This document shows positions 8,436 through 17,485 of a DNA stretch of 64,000 nt, one piece after another. A program made the translations under genes and the position numbers. This stretch comes from Gemella cuniculi DSM 15828. GTDB lineage: Bacteria > Bacillota > Bacilli > Staphylococcales > Gemellaceae. Each line of letters starts with the position of its first letter. Within the stretch, counting starts at the first letter, position 1. The stretch lies in contig NZ_AUDW01000007.1 in the NCBI RefSeq assembly GCF_000425665.1, forward strand, positions 1-64,000, read 5' to 3'. Under the pieces are notes generated by a model. It did no database searches. It saw nothing but the letters and a program-made list of their open reading frames with translations, and was not told where the DNA came from.

Positions 8436-9095
8436 ATGAAAAAAACTATTATATATTTTCTTATAACAATTCAAAATATTACTTTATTTATTAGTTCTAT
8501 ACTAGCTATAATTTTTTATAATTGTTTTAATATTGAATTTTATAAAAAATTTTACCAACAAGAAAATTTAGCTAGCTTTATAGGAACTAATTATGATGAA
8601 CTATTAAAAAACACAACCAATCTTTTGGATTATTTAAATGGAAAAAATTCTTTAAATAAAAACTGGTTTACCGATAAGGACATTTTACACATGATAGATG
8701 TAAAAGATTTATATGACACCAGCTTTAAGTTTATGATTTTTGGATTTATTATTTTTTCTATAACTACTACACTAATAATATTTCTTAGTCGTTCAAAAAC
8801 TTTAAACTACATAACTGCGTTATTTAATAAAATTTTATTATGTTTTATTCTTTTAATTGGTTTACTGGCTGGTATTATTTCCACTAATTTCAATTCTTTC
8901 TGGATTAAATTTCATACAACATTATTTTCTAATGATCTTTGGTTACTTAGCCCAGATGAATCTAATTTAATAAAAATGGTACCTGAAGAATTTTTTATTA
9001 GTTTAATCGAAAAAATAATTATTCAAGTCCTACTATTATTTATTTTATTATTTATTCTAAATTTAGTTGTTAAAAAAAAGGTTAATAAACACTAG
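8436..9095 (+). CDS. DUF1461 (TIGR01906-type) integral membrane protein
   Basis: A 219-residue membrane protein with four predicted transmembrane segments, around residues 8-28, 97-117, 131-151 and 190-212. The extracytoplasmic stretch between the first two holds the HMIDVKDLY signature (residues near 84-92) typical of the DUF1461/TIGR01906 family. The biochemical role of the family is unknown. The ATG is preceded by GGAGG and an extended -10 (TGTTATAAT, 8405-8413). It stands alone, diverging from the GntR regulator. Confidence 0.75.
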   Translation: MKKTIIYFLITIQNITLFISSILAIIFYNCFNIEFYKKFYQQENLASFIGTNYDELLKNTTNLLDYLNGKNSLNKNWFTDKDILHMIDVKDLYDTSFKFMIFGFIIFSITTTLIIFLSRSKTLNYITALFNKILLCFILLIGLLAGIISTNFNSFWIKFHTTLFSNDLWLLSPDESNLIKMVPEEFFISLIEKIIIQVLLLFILLFILNLVVKKKVNKH

Positions 9096-9245
9096 GGTGT
9101 ATAACTTCAAAAGATTCATTTTGCCTCGATATTTATTATTAAACCTTTGTTAATTTTATTAAGTATGGATTAAAAATTTTATTTAAGTTTAGAATGTGTT
9201 ATAATTAATTCTAACTTATTTAAAAATTTATGAAAGGATATTCTA

Positions 9246-9797
9246 ATGGCAGATAAAGATAAAAATGTTATTACTGAAGATAAAGTAACTTTTAGATTGT
9301 GCGATGCTTGCTTGGGTGTTAATTTAAAAACATTAATCCCAAAACTAAAGAAAAAAGCACCTAATGCAGAATTTATAATTGGCTGTCAATCTTATTGTGG
9401 ACCTGGTCGAACTCAAACTTTTACCCTTGTTAATAGTAGAATTTGTATTGCTGATACCGAAGTGGAACTTATGCCTCTTGTTGATGAAAAACTTCGTGAT
9501 CGTATGAGTGCAGAAGATGAGGAAAAATATAGAAAACGTCTAGAAAGAAGACTTGAACGTACATTCTACTTTATTGTTCCTGAAAATGTTACGGTGAATA
9601 TTGGAGAAGATGTTGCTATTGATAAAGAAGGAGTTATAGCACGAAAAGCTGGAAAATCTTACCTTGATATGCTTACGATAGAAAGTAATTTCAACAAAAA
9701 TATCCCTGGAACTTACGAAGTAGTTTATAAAGTTGATATTGATGGAAAAGAACATAAAAGAACTAGAACTATTGTCGTGAAAAATGAAAGCGAATAA
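9246..9797 (+). CDS. DUF1450 (YuzB-like) domain fused to an Ig-like domain
   Basis: A 183-residue protein without signal peptide or membrane segment. Residues about 14-83 match the DUF1450/YuzB type, with C19-x2-C22 in RLCDACLGVNL, C47 and C51 in GCQSYCGPG, and LVNSRICIADT. A charged helical linker (84-105) leads to a beta-rich domain (about 106-180) with VTVNIGEDVAI and PGTYEVVYKV, which resembles the bacterial Ig-like repeats (DUF5011 type) normally found in secreted surface proteins. The cysteine spacing suggests a metal or redox site. Function unknown. The start has GAAAGGA upstream and an extended -10 at 9197-9205. Confidence 0.7.
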   Translation: MADKDKNVITEDKVTFRLCDACLGVNLKTLIPKLKKKAPNAEFIIGCQSYCGPGRTQTFTLVNSRICIADTEVELMPLVDEKLRDRMSAEDEEKYRKRLERRLERTFYFIVPENVTVNIGEDVAIDKEGVIARKAGKSYLDMLTIESNFNKNIPGTYEVVYKVDIDGKEHKRTRTIVVKNESE

Positions 9798-10005
9798 TAA
9801 TTTTAATCTATAAAATATAATAACTATAAAAGCTTTTAACCTTGTACATTTAGTCATTGTTTATTTTAATATATTTTTGTTAATAAAAATAATATTATCC
9901 TTAAATAATGAAAACAAACCCCTGATTTTTTTGAAATACATTTTATTTTTTATTAAAGTGTGTTATAATATAAGTAAAGACATACTAAGTCGGGAGGTTT
10001 TGACT

Positions 10006-10506
10006 ATGGAAAACAAATATTCTAAAATATTGGTCGCAGTTGACGGTTCTAAACAGGCTGAGTGGGCCTTTAAAAACGCTGTAGCTATAGCACGAAGAAA
10101 TGAAGATGCTGAACTTTATATTGCTTCTGTTATTGATGCAACAATCGCTACTTCTGGTTTATCAGATCCTTATATTTTTAATTCTTTCTACAAACGTACT
10201 AAAGAATTAGTTGATAGCTATGTTGAATCTGCTAAAGAAGATGGTCTTACTAAAGTTTATGGAATCGTTGAACAAGGTATTCCTAAAATTGTTTTAAGTG
10301 AAGATATTGTTGATGAAAAAGGTATAGACCTTGTAGTTTGTGGTTCTTCAGGATTAACAGGGTTCAAACGTATGCTTATGGGGTCAGTATCTGAAGGTAT
10401 CGTAAGATATGCTAAATCAGATGTTATTATTATTAAACAACGCTCTATTCCAGAAGGATTCGAAGCTACAATAGCTAAAAAATTCCAGGAAGAACAAGAT
10501 AAATAA
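10006..10506 (+). CDS. universal stress protein (UspA family)
   Basis: A cytoplasmic USP-fold protein of 166 residues, opening with YSKILVAVDGSKQAEWAF. The nucleotide-binding signature near residues 120-140 reads GSSGLTGFKRMLMGSVSEGI, which fits the G-x2-G-x9-G-S pattern of ATP-binding Usps. The start is the ATG at 10006, with GGGAGG ten bases upstream and an extended -10 (TGTTATAAT) at 9961-9969. An upstream in-frame start at 9877 would include this promoter and is rejected. Monocistronic with a strong terminator. Role inferred: stress survival. Confidence 0.88.
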   Translation: MENKYSKILVAVDGSKQAEWAFKNAVAIARRNEDAELYIASVIDATIATSGLSDPYIFNSFYKRTKELVDSYVESAKEDGLTKVYGIVEQGIPKIVLSEDIVDEKGIDLVVCGSSGLTGFKRMLMGSVSEGIVRYAKSDVIIIKQRSIPEGFEATIAKKFQEEQDK

Positions 10507-10513
10507 AAAACAC

Positions 10514-10550
10514 TAACAGCTTCTAGATGAGTTTTATCTAGAAGCTGTTA
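10514..10550 (+). terminator. strong, probably bidirectional terminator
   Basis: Stem TAACAGCTTCTAGAT / ATCTAGAAGCTGTTA with a 7-base loop, perfectly paired, sits between the convergent usp and alanine racemase genes. T-rich tracts occur on both sides. Confidence 0.85.
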
Positions 10551-10597
10551 TTAAGTTTTTTATCAACTGTCTTTATTATAAAATTAATTTTTCTATT

Positions 10598-11671
10598 CTA
10601 GTATATTTTCTTTACATTTAAACTATCATAATTTAATGCTGCTAATTGAACTGAACTCGGACCAAAATATTTTACATAGTCGTGAAGTTGTTGAATTTCA
10701 TTATAAACATATACTCTATCACCTAATCTTATATTTTCATCAATTTCTACTACCAAATGACTCATCATAGTTGAATATATATTTTTCTCTTTATTGTTTA
10801 TTATACAAGTATTGTTTTTTAATCTGTCTCTTAATATTCCATCACCATATCCTATATTAACTATACCAACTTTTTTATTTGTATCAGCTATGTAAGAATT
10901 AGAATAACCTATACACTCTCCTTTTTTCAAAGAAACTATATTGATTATTTCTCCATAAACTGTAATCGGTGGAAATATTTTTAGTCCTTCTAACCTAACT
11001 GGATATTTTTTAATATTATATGGCATTGCTCCATAAAGAATTATCCCTAGACGAACATGAGTAGCTTCTTTGAATACTCCATCTCTCAAAAATGACGCGC
11101 TATTTTGTAAATGAATAACTTCAAAATCATGTTTTTTTGTAGCTTCTTTTAGTATCTCTAAAACAAGTTGTTTTTCTTTCTCGTATAATCCATTAAATTC
11201 ATCAGCAAATGCAAAATGCGACCAAAATCCTTTTAATTTCAATTTATTGTCCTGGCAAAATTTTATTATTTCTAAAACTTCTTCTAAATTTTTCGCTCCC
11301 GCTCTACGCATACTTCCAGCAAATTCTAACTGTAGTGTTAGGTCTCTTATACTATCTAAATTTTGCTCTAAATATTTTAAACTTGGTATATTTATTTCGA
11401 TATTATATTTTTTTGCAACGGTAAAATCATACATAGGATTTAATAAAAAAATTTGTGCTTCTTGTCCTAACTCATTTCTTATTATTTTGCATTCTTCAAT
11501 TTTTGTTGTTGCAAAATAATTTATTCCTACTTCCGAAAAAACTTTTACACACTCTTTAAGATTAAGATTATAAGCATTATTTTTCACTACTGCTACAATA
11601 TTTTTTGCCTGTTCTTTTAAATTAAATGCATTTTTTTTAATATTATTATAATTTATTTCTAATGTCGCCAT
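10598..11671 (-). CDS. alanine racemase, Alr2-like (lysine-operon type)
   Basis: PLP enzyme of fold type III, 357 residues. The PLP lysine is in IVAVVKNNAYN (about residue 30), replacing the usual VVKADAYGHG. The substrate-side tyrosine region is ECIGYSNSY and the C-terminal GYGDGILRDR is conserved. VVKNNAY, GYGDGILR and MMSHLVVE match the second alanine racemase (Alr2) encoded in the staphylococcal lysine operon rather than the housekeeping Alr. Start ATG at 11671 after AAAGGAGAG. It lies 343 bases after the M20 gene. Whether it racemises alanine, lysine or a DAP intermediate is not settled by sequence. Confidence 0.85.
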   Translation of the reverse strand: MATLEINYNNIKKNAFNLKEQAKNIVAVVKNNAYNLNLKECVKVFSEVGINYFATTKIEECKIIRNELGQEAQIFLLNPMYDFTVAKKYNIEINIPSLKYLEQNLDSIRDLTLQLEFAGSMRRAGAKNLEEVLEIIKFCQDNKLKLKGFWSHFAFADEFNGLYEKEKQLVLEILKEATKKHDFEVIHLQNSASFLRDGVFKEATHVRLGIILYGAMPYNIKKYPVRLEGLKIFPPITVYGEIINIVSLKKGECIGYSNSYIADTNKKVGIVNIGYGDGILRDRLKNNTCIINNKEKNIYSTMMSHLVVEIDENIRLGDRVYVYNEIQQLHDYVKYFGPSSVQLAALNYDSLNVKKIY

Positions 11672-12014
11672 AACTCTCCTTTAAATTTTAAAAATGATGG
11701 ACTCAAAAATCATGATTTTTTTAATGATATTCTAATACAAACTTATATCCATTTTTTATATCACTTTGCTCCTTTAAGGCTCACAAGAGAACTTATCAAA
11801 GAAACTCTAATCAATATGCCTTCAATACAAATAGATTAGTAAGTTTCTACTAATTTTATTAAGTTAAGAGAAAAACTCTGAACATAACAAATAAAAGATT
11901 ACATTATTTCTACTGGGAAATAGCTTACAAGCCTGATTATTTAGGATATATTTTTTGTTCTGAAAATTAATATCACCCTAGGTTAAAAATTTCGAATTTT
12001 TGAGAAATTCTTAC
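11672..12014. other. 343-base gap between the M20 deacetylase and alr2
   Basis: Non-coding interruption of the lysine operon. At 11700-11719 it carries GACTCAAAAATCATGATTTT, 18 of 20 bases identical to the start of the dispersed repeat at 51014, so it may be a repeat remnant. At 11979-12014 an imperfect hairpin (GGTTAAAAATTTC / GAAATTCTTACC) follows the M20 stop and could attenuate transcription into alr2. Confidence 0.4.
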
Positions 12015-13178
12015 CTATGTCTGTTTATTATAGTTCTCTATTATACCCAAATAATATTTTACTCCAATTTTTAGAATCTTCTCATCAAAATTAAATGTAG
12101 GAGTATGCAACCCAGAAATAAAGTTCTTCTTTTCATTTTTTAAACCTAAAAAACTGTAATTAATTGGAGAAAGTCTACTAAAGAACGAGAAATCTTCTCC
12201 ATATAAATAGGCTTCTTCTAATTCTATATAGTTTATATTTTTTTCTTCTACTACTTTTCTTATAACTTCATAAGGTTTTTTATCATTTATAACTGCTGGA
12301 TAACCTTCTGCAAATTCTACTTTTATCTCTGCTCTTGTCAAATATTCTAAACCCTTTTTAGTATCTAGTATAGCTTTTTTTATAATTTCTAAATCACTCA
12401 TACTATATGTACGAATTGTGCCTTCTAGGTAAGCATTTTCTGCGACCACATTCATGGCATCTCCTCCATACATTTTCCCAATATGAATTATGTTAGTGTT
12501 TTTCGCTTTGGTATGAAGTGAATTTAACTTTAACATTTCTCGATAAAACATAGTCGCTACATTTAAAGCATCTACTCCATTATTTTTTAAACCTACATGA
12601 GCAGCTTTACCTTTGATATAAATTCTATACTCATTAGCACTTGCCATAATTTCATTTGGTTTAGAAACAATATATTCTTCAGGATAATCTGGATTCATAT
12701 GAAGCGCATAGCTTGCTAATATATTATAATTTGAAAAGTCGAAATCATTTATTAAAAGATTACCACCTCCAAAAGTTTCTTCTGCTGGTTGAAATACAAA
12801 AATACTATTTACTTTTGTTTTATTATTTTTATAGTACTCAGCTGCTTCTATAACGCTTCCCAACAGCATTGTAGTATGACCATCATGACCACATGCATGC
12901 ATCACTCCATTATTTTTTGATTTAAAATCCACATCATTTTCTTCTAAAATGGGCAATGCATCAATATCTGCTCTGAAAAGCACAGCATCTTTTGTTTGTT
13001 CGCTAGCACTTAATATAACTACTAGACCTGTTTCTAAAGTTTCATTATATTTTATATTGTAATCATTTAAAACATTTACAATATACTTTTTTGTTTCATA
13101 TTCTTTTAGCGATAATTCTGGATATTCATGTAAATATCTACGCCAATTTTTTAAATTTTCTTCAGTTATTACTTTCAT
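12015..13178 (-). CDS. M20 family amidohydrolase, probable N-acetyl-diaminopimelate deacetylase
   Basis: A 387-residue M20D peptidase-fold zinc enzyme. Metal and catalytic motifs are DIDALP (the aspartate after it), HACGHDGHT with two metal-binding histidines, PAEE with the catalytic glutamate, and HMNPDYPEEY. Relatives are annotated as hippurate or aminoacyl hydrolases. Here it lies 25 bases after dapD in an acetyl-branch DAP operon, which assigns it the N-acetyl-LL-DAP deacetylase step; this is inference from context. The ATG at 13178 has only a weak ribosome binding site. Confidence 0.85.
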   Translation of the reverse strand: MKVITEENLKNWRRYLHEYPELSLKEYETKKYIVNVLNDYNIKYNETLETGLVVILSASEQTKDAVLFRADIDALPILEENDVDFKSKNNGVMHACGHDGHTTMLLGSVIEAAEYYKNNKTKVNSIFVFQPAEETFGGGNLLINDFDFSNYNILASYALHMNPDYPEEYIVSKPNEIMASANEYRIYIKGKAAHVGLKNNGVDALNVATMFYREMLKLNSLHTKAKNTNIIHIGKMYGGDAMNVVAENAYLEGTIRTYSMSDLEIIKKAILDTKKGLEYLTRAEIKVEFAEGYPAVINDKKPYEVIRKVVEEKNINYIELEEAYLYGEDFSFFSRLSPINYSFLGLKNEKKNFISGLHTPTFNFDEKILKIGVKYYLGIIENYNKQT

Positions 13179-13202
13179 TTTTCTAACCTAATTTTTGATA
13201 TA

Positions 13203-13904
13203 TTATAAATTTCTAAGTTCTGCAATAATATCTACTTTTTCTTCTGCTACTTCATCTCTTGTTTTAATAACTTTTGCTGGAATACCTGCCACTACATCTC
13301 CACTCGCTACATCTTTTGTTACAACACTTCCCGCCGCAACTACAGCATTATCTCCAATCTGAACGCCTTCTAAAATCACAGCATTAGCACCGATAAGGAC
13401 ATTATTCCCAACTCTTACTGGTATTGCATTAGCCGGCTCAATAACGCCTGACAAAACAGAGCCTGCACCAATATGGGAATTTTCTCCAACTTCAGCACGT
13501 CCACCCAAAATTGCATTCATATCAATCATAGTATTTTTTCCAATTTTAGCACCAATATTTATGACTGCTCCCATCATGATAACAGCATTATCTCCAATAC
13601 TTACATGATCACGAATAGAACAACCAGGCTCAATGCGTGCATTGAATCGTGTAAAATCTATCATTGGTACACCACTATTACGACGATCGTTTTCTAAACG
13701 GAAATTTTTAATCATTTTTTTATTAGATTCTAAAAATTCATTCCAATCCTCTAAATCAGCAAAAATAATTTTTGAATTTCCTTCTCCAAAAACTTCCAAG
13801 TTTTTTGGGAATTCTACTTGATTATTAAAATTCACATAAACTTTTACTGGTGTTTTCTTTTTTGACGTTGCTATAAATTTGATTATTTCTTCTGTTGATT
13901 TCAT
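13203..13904 (-). CDS. dapD: 2,3,4,5-tetrahydropyridine-2,6-dicarboxylate N-acetyltransferase
   Basis: Acetylates the DapB product, committing it to the acetyl branch of the DAP pathway. In the 233 residues, an N-terminal DapH_N domain (about 1-80) precedes the left-handed beta helix made of hexapeptide repeats, such as [20 protein letters not shown] and [18 protein letters not shown]. These are typical of the trimeric DapD/DapH acetyltransferases rather than the succinyl type. AGGAG lies before the ATG. The name dapH is also in use for this branch. Confidence 0.93.
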   Translation of the reverse strand: MKSTEEIIKFIATSKKKTPVKVYVNFNNQVEFPKNLEVFGEGNSKIIFADLEDWNEFLESNKKMIKNFRLENDRRNSGVPMIDFTRFNARIEPGCSIRDHVSIGDNAVIMMGAVINIGAKIGKNTMIDMNAILGGRAEVGENSHIGAGSVLSGVIEPANAIPVRVGNNVLIGANAVILEGVQIGDNAVVAAGSVVTKDVASGDVVAGIPAKVIKTRDEVAEEKVDIIAELRNL

Positions 13905-14063
13905 TCAATTCTCCTAATCTTCCTCAAATATTTTTATTATAAATTTTATATTACACTACAAGTAAAGTCAAGTTACCATTTTTCAAAAAAGTAAGGAAAT
14001 AAGTAATTCTTTTGACAATCATGGCGAGTTTATCTTCTGCCTATTTCCCCATTTTTTATTAAA

Positions 14064-14807
14064 CTACTCTATTCCCAAAACATCTTTCATTGAATATAAA
14101 TTTGGTGTTTTTTGATTCACTAACCATTTGGCCGCAGTTACAGATCCTTTTGCAAACATTTTCTTACTGAGGGCGGTATGTTTGATTTCGATCATCTCAT
14201 CTTCTCCTGCAAAAATTACTTCATGTTCACCTACTATAGTTCCACCACGTACCGCATGAATTCCTATTTCTTTTTCTGTTCGTTTCATATCTCCATGTCG
14301 CCCGTAAACACGATTATATTGCTCTGCATCTTTAACTGCATCTACTAACATCTTAGCTGTTCCACTTGGTGCATCAATCTTTTTATTATGATGTTTTTCT
14401 ATTACTTCTATATCGTAGCCAAGCAATAACTCACTGGCTTTTTTTACTAATTCAACTAGAACATTTACACCTAAACTATAATTCCCTGCATAAACTACTC
14501 CAACTTCTTTTGCTAATTTTCTAATTAAATCTAATTCTTCTAAAGTATGACCAGTTGTCGCTATTACAACTTTTGTCTTTGTTCTAATTGAATACTCTAC
14601 TAATTCATTCGTTCCTGTATGATGTGAAAAATCAATAATTACATCAGCTATTTCATTCACATCACTATACGAAATATAAGTAGGAAATTTTTCCTTTAAC
14701 AGTTCACGTCCGACTCCTGCCACAATTTCTAAATCTGTACTTTCTTCAATATAATTTTTTAAAACTTGGCCCATTGTGCCATTATATCCACTTAAAATTA
14801 CTTTCAT
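14064..14807 (-). CDS. dapB: 4-hydroxy-tetrahydrodipicolinate reductase
   Basis: NAD(P)H-dependent reductase of the lysine/DAP pathway, 247 residues. The Rossmann loop is SGYNGTMGQ, IATTGHT follows, and the substrate-binding and catalytic EKHHNKKIDAPSGTA block is intact. The start was set at ATG 14807, where AAAGGAG sits 8 bases upstream; an upstream in-frame start at 14852 would overlap dapA and has no ribosome binding site. The gap to dapA is 13 bases. Confidence 0.94.
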   Translation of the reverse strand: MKVILSGYNGTMGQVLKNYIEESTDLEIVAGVGRELLKEKFPTYISYSDVNEIADVIIDFSHHTGTNELVEYSIRTKTKVVIATTGHTLEELDLIRKLAKEVGVVYAGNYSLGVNVLVELVKKASELLLGYDIEVIEKHHNKKIDAPSGTAKMLVDAVKDAEQYNRVYGRHGDMKRTEKEIGIHAVRGGTIVGEHEVIFAGEDEMIEIKHTALSKKMFAKGSVTAAKWLVNQKTPNLYSMKDVLGIE

Positions 14808-14820
14808 ACTATTCTCCTTT

Positions 14821-15699
14821 TTACGAATTAAGTCTTGTAATCTCTTGTTCAAGTTTTGTTGCTAAAGTTGGTGCAACATGTGTCATAGGCAAACGATAGT
14901 TACAGGCAGATTTTCCTATTAACTCTACACATTTTTTCACTGGCATTGGGTTTGGTTCAGCAAATAATAAATGAATAAAATCTAAATATTTCAACTGTAA
15001 ATCCATTGCTTTATCAACTTGTCTTTCTAATGCATATTTGCACATTAAGTGAGTTGCTCTTGGATAAACATTCGCAAGAACTGAAATAGTCCCTTTCCCT
15101 CCCGCCAAAATAATCGGCACATTAATATCATCATTTCCTGAGTAAATATCTATACTATCCCCACACAACTTTCTTACAGCTAGCGTGTGCGAAATATCTC
15201 CAACTGCATCTTTATATGCTACTATATTTTTATGTTTTGATAAATGAAGAATTGTTTCAGGTGTCATTACTTGGCCAGTTCTTCCTGGGACATTATATAA
15301 AACTATTGGAGTATTAACACTGTTTGCAATTTTTTCAAAATGCTCAATTAAACCTTGTTGACTTGTTTTTATATAATAAGGTGTTACTACTAATAATCCA
15401 TCTGGTCCAAGCTTTTCTATTTCCTTACTTAGTCTTATGGAGTGATTTGTATCATTAACTCCACTTCCTGCAATAACTGGTACACGCCCATTTATTTGTT
15501 TTATCGCAAAGTCTATTACCGCTATTTGTTCATCATCTGGCATCGTTGAGCTTTCACCAGTTGTCCCTGCCACAACTATCGCATCAGTTCCTTCACTAAT
15601 TTGAAATTCTATTAATTCTCCAAAAGTTTTATAATCCACACTTCCATCTTCAAAAAATGGTGTTACTATCGCTACCGCACTTCCTGTATAAATTGTCAT
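14821..15699 (-). CDS. dapA: 4-hydroxy-tetrahydrodipicolinate synthase
   Basis: Condenses pyruvate with aspartate semialdehyde, the first committed step to DAP and lysine. A 292-residue class I aldolase barrel with GTTGESSTM (threonine pair of the proton relay), YNVPGRTG (Tyr and the carboxylate-binding Arg) and the Schiff-base lysine in VAYKDAVGD. Start after AAGGAGAAA. aspartokinase and asd are not in this operon, so the precursor comes from elsewhere in the genome. Confidence 0.95.
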   Translation of the reverse strand: MTIYTGSAVAIVTPFFEDGSVDYKTFGELIEFQISEGTDAIVVAGTTGESSTMPDDEQIAVIDFAIKQINGRVPVIAGSGVNDTNHSIRLSKEIEKLGPDGLLVVTPYYIKTSQQGLIEHFEKIANSVNTPIVLYNVPGRTGQVMTPETILHLSKHKNIVAYKDAVGDISHTLAVRKLCGDSIDIYSGNDDINVPIILAGGKGTISVLANVYPRATHLMCKYALERQVDKAMDLQLKYLDFIHLLFAEPNPMPVKKCVELIGKSACNYRLPMTHVAPTLATKLEQEITRLNS

Positions 15700-15750
15700 A
15701 ATTTTTTCTCCTTGTTCTATATTTTTACTAATATTATTGACATTACAAAA

Positions 15751-17043
15751 TTAAATATCATTCCTTAATAAATCTTCAACCGTTTCACCTTTAACTACTA
15801 GTCTACTACTTCCATTTTTTACAAACACAACTGGTAATTTTGGTAATCTATTATAGTTACTACTCATACTATAATTATATGCTCCTGTTGATGATATTAA
15901 TAATAAGTCTCCTGATTCCACCTTTGGTAATTTCACATCCATCACTAACATGTCTCCTGATTCACAACATTTTCCTGCTATCGTATAAACAGTATCTTTT
16001 TCTTTATCCATTTTATTTACAATAGCAGCTTCATACTCAGCTTTATAAAGCGCATAGCGTGGATTATCTGCCATTCCTCCATCTACAAAAACGTACTCTC
16101 TTCCAGCAAAAGTTTTCTTCACTCCACCTACAGTGTAAAGTGTACTACCTGCATTACAAACTAAACTACGTCCTGGTTCAATAATAACTTTATTAAGATT
16201 TAAATCAAAATTTTCACTTTCTTCTTCGATAACTTTTATAAATCTTTGTAAAAATTCAGCGAGTTCAAACGGTTTATCTGCATCTGTATAATAAACTCCA
16301 AATCCACCACCAAAGTTTAAAACTTTAATAACTATGTTTAATTTATCTTGAACCTTTTTACTAAATTCCATAACTACTTTGACAGCTTCAAAGAAGGAAG
16401 ATTCTTCAAAAATTTGCGAACCTATATGGGAATGAAAACCTAAAAAATTCAAATGACTTTGACGATTAATATCATCAATTAAATCAAAGATTGTATCATC
16501 ATAAACTGAATATCCAAATTTTGAATCGTCTTTAGCTGTTTTTATATATTCATGGGTATGAGCGTCTATACCTGTGTTAATTCGCAAAATTACATCAATA
16601 ATTTTATTATTTTTTTTCGCAATTTCATTAATTATTTCATATTCGTAGTCATTGTCAAGAACGATTGTTCCTACACCAACTTCTATTGCATATGCCAGTT
16701 CTTCAAGGGTTTTATTATTTCCATGAAAATATGCTTTTGACATATCAAATCCTGATTTTATAGCAGTATAAATTTCACCTAAAGATACTACATCAACACC
16801 CAATCCCTCTCTACTTGCAATACGCAATACTTCTAAACAGCTAAATGCCTTCGATGCATAAAGGATTTCTGTTTTAAATTTACTACTTTTAAAATTATTT
16901 ATAAAAATTCTACATTGTTTTTCTAACAAATTTTCATCATAAATATATAGCGGTGTTCTATATTTTTTCTTTAAATCTCCTACCCTGACACCAGAAATTG
17001 ATAATTCTCCATTCAAAACATTCATTCCATTAAAAAGTTTCAC
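15751..17043 (-). CDS. lysA: diaminopimelate decarboxylase
   Basis: PLP enzyme making L-lysine from meso-DAP, 430 residues. The PLP lysine is in LYASKAFSC; HSHIGSQ, NFGGGFG and EPGRSL are the phosphate and ring contacts; CCESGDML supplies the active-site cysteine from the second subunit. The start is GTG at 17043 after AGGAG; an ATG in between runs straight into a stop. It is the first gene of the operon, directly under the lysine riboswitch, whereas in the staphylococcal order lysA is last. Confidence 0.95.
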   Translation of the reverse strand: MKLFNGMNVLNGELSISGVRVGDLKKKYRTPLYIYDENLLEKQCRIFINNFKSSKFKTEILYASKAFSCLEVLRIASREGLGVDVVSLGEIYTAIKSGFDMSKAYFHGNNKTLEELAYAIEVGVGTIVLDNDYEYEIINEIAKKNNKIIDVILRINTGIDAHTHEYIKTAKDDSKFGYSVYDDTIFDLIDDINRQSHLNFLGFHSHIGSQIFEESSFFEAVKVVMEFSKKVQDKLNIVIKVLNFGGGFGVYYTDADKPFELAEFLQRFIKVIEEESENFDLNLNKVIIEPGRSLVCNAGSTLYTVGGVKKTFAGREYVFVDGGMADNPRYALYKAEYEAAIVNKMDKEKDTVYTIAGKCCESGDMLVMDVKLPKVESGDLLLISSTGAYNYSMSSNYNRLPKLPVVFVKNGSSRLVVKGETVEDLLRNDI

Positions 17044-17077
17044 TTACATTCTCTCCTTTTAAATACATATATAAAAA

Positions 17078-17112
17078 TAGACTACAAGAACAAAAGGTTC
17101 CTGTAGTCTAGT
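17078..17112 (-). terminator. lysine riboswitch expression-platform terminator
   Basis: Minus strand hairpin AGACTACAGGAAC / GTTCTTGTAGTCT with a short loop, followed by TTTTTAT, located between the aptamer and lysA. Confidence 0.85.
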
Positions 17113-17139
17113 CTATAACTATTCTATATCCTCTTGCCC

Positions 17140-17278
17140 TTATTATAAAAAGCTCACCATAAAGAAAATGGGCATTTTCTAATGACAGTGTTATACCTAT
17201 TCGATATAACCCCAGTGAAAAAATCACTTCGGCGATGCTACCTTTTAAATTAGTCATCGCGGCCTCTTTTTATAATAC
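17140..17278 (-). promoter_or_regulatory. lysine riboswitch (L box)
   Basis: The minus strand carries the aptamer landmarks in order: AGAGGCCGCGATG, AGCATCGCCGAAGTGA, the CTGGGG block, ACACTGTCATT and TATGGTGAGCTTTT, closing the long P1 stem. The second helical arm is shorter than in B. subtilis lysC. When lysine binds, the downstream terminator should form and stop lysA-dapA-dapB-dapD-M20 expression. Confidence 0.88.
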
Positions 17279-17300
17279 TTAATCTATTTACTTAAGAAAG

Positions 17301-17329
17301 ATGATAACATATATAATTATTAATGTCAA
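17301..17329 (-). promoter_or_regulatory. lysine operon promoter
   Basis: Minus strand TTGACA (17329-17324), 17-base spacer, TATCAT (17306-17301) with a TG extension. Confidence 0.8.
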
Positions 17330-17485
17330 TTATTTTTTTGCTAATTTTTAAAAGTTTTCTGAAAATATATAATAAAAGTAATTGTGTATTTATATGATTT
17401 CACTTAGTTATGATTAAAACCAAAAATTTTATAATAAAATTTGTTTTCCTCATGAATTCGAATTATATGATTTTTCTCTAAGGAA

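Noticed and set aside
9877-10005. Longer N-terminus for the universal stress protein
   Set aside because: The extension spans a TGTTATAAT promoter and the GGGAGG ribosome binding site; the protein family starts at the ATG at 10006.
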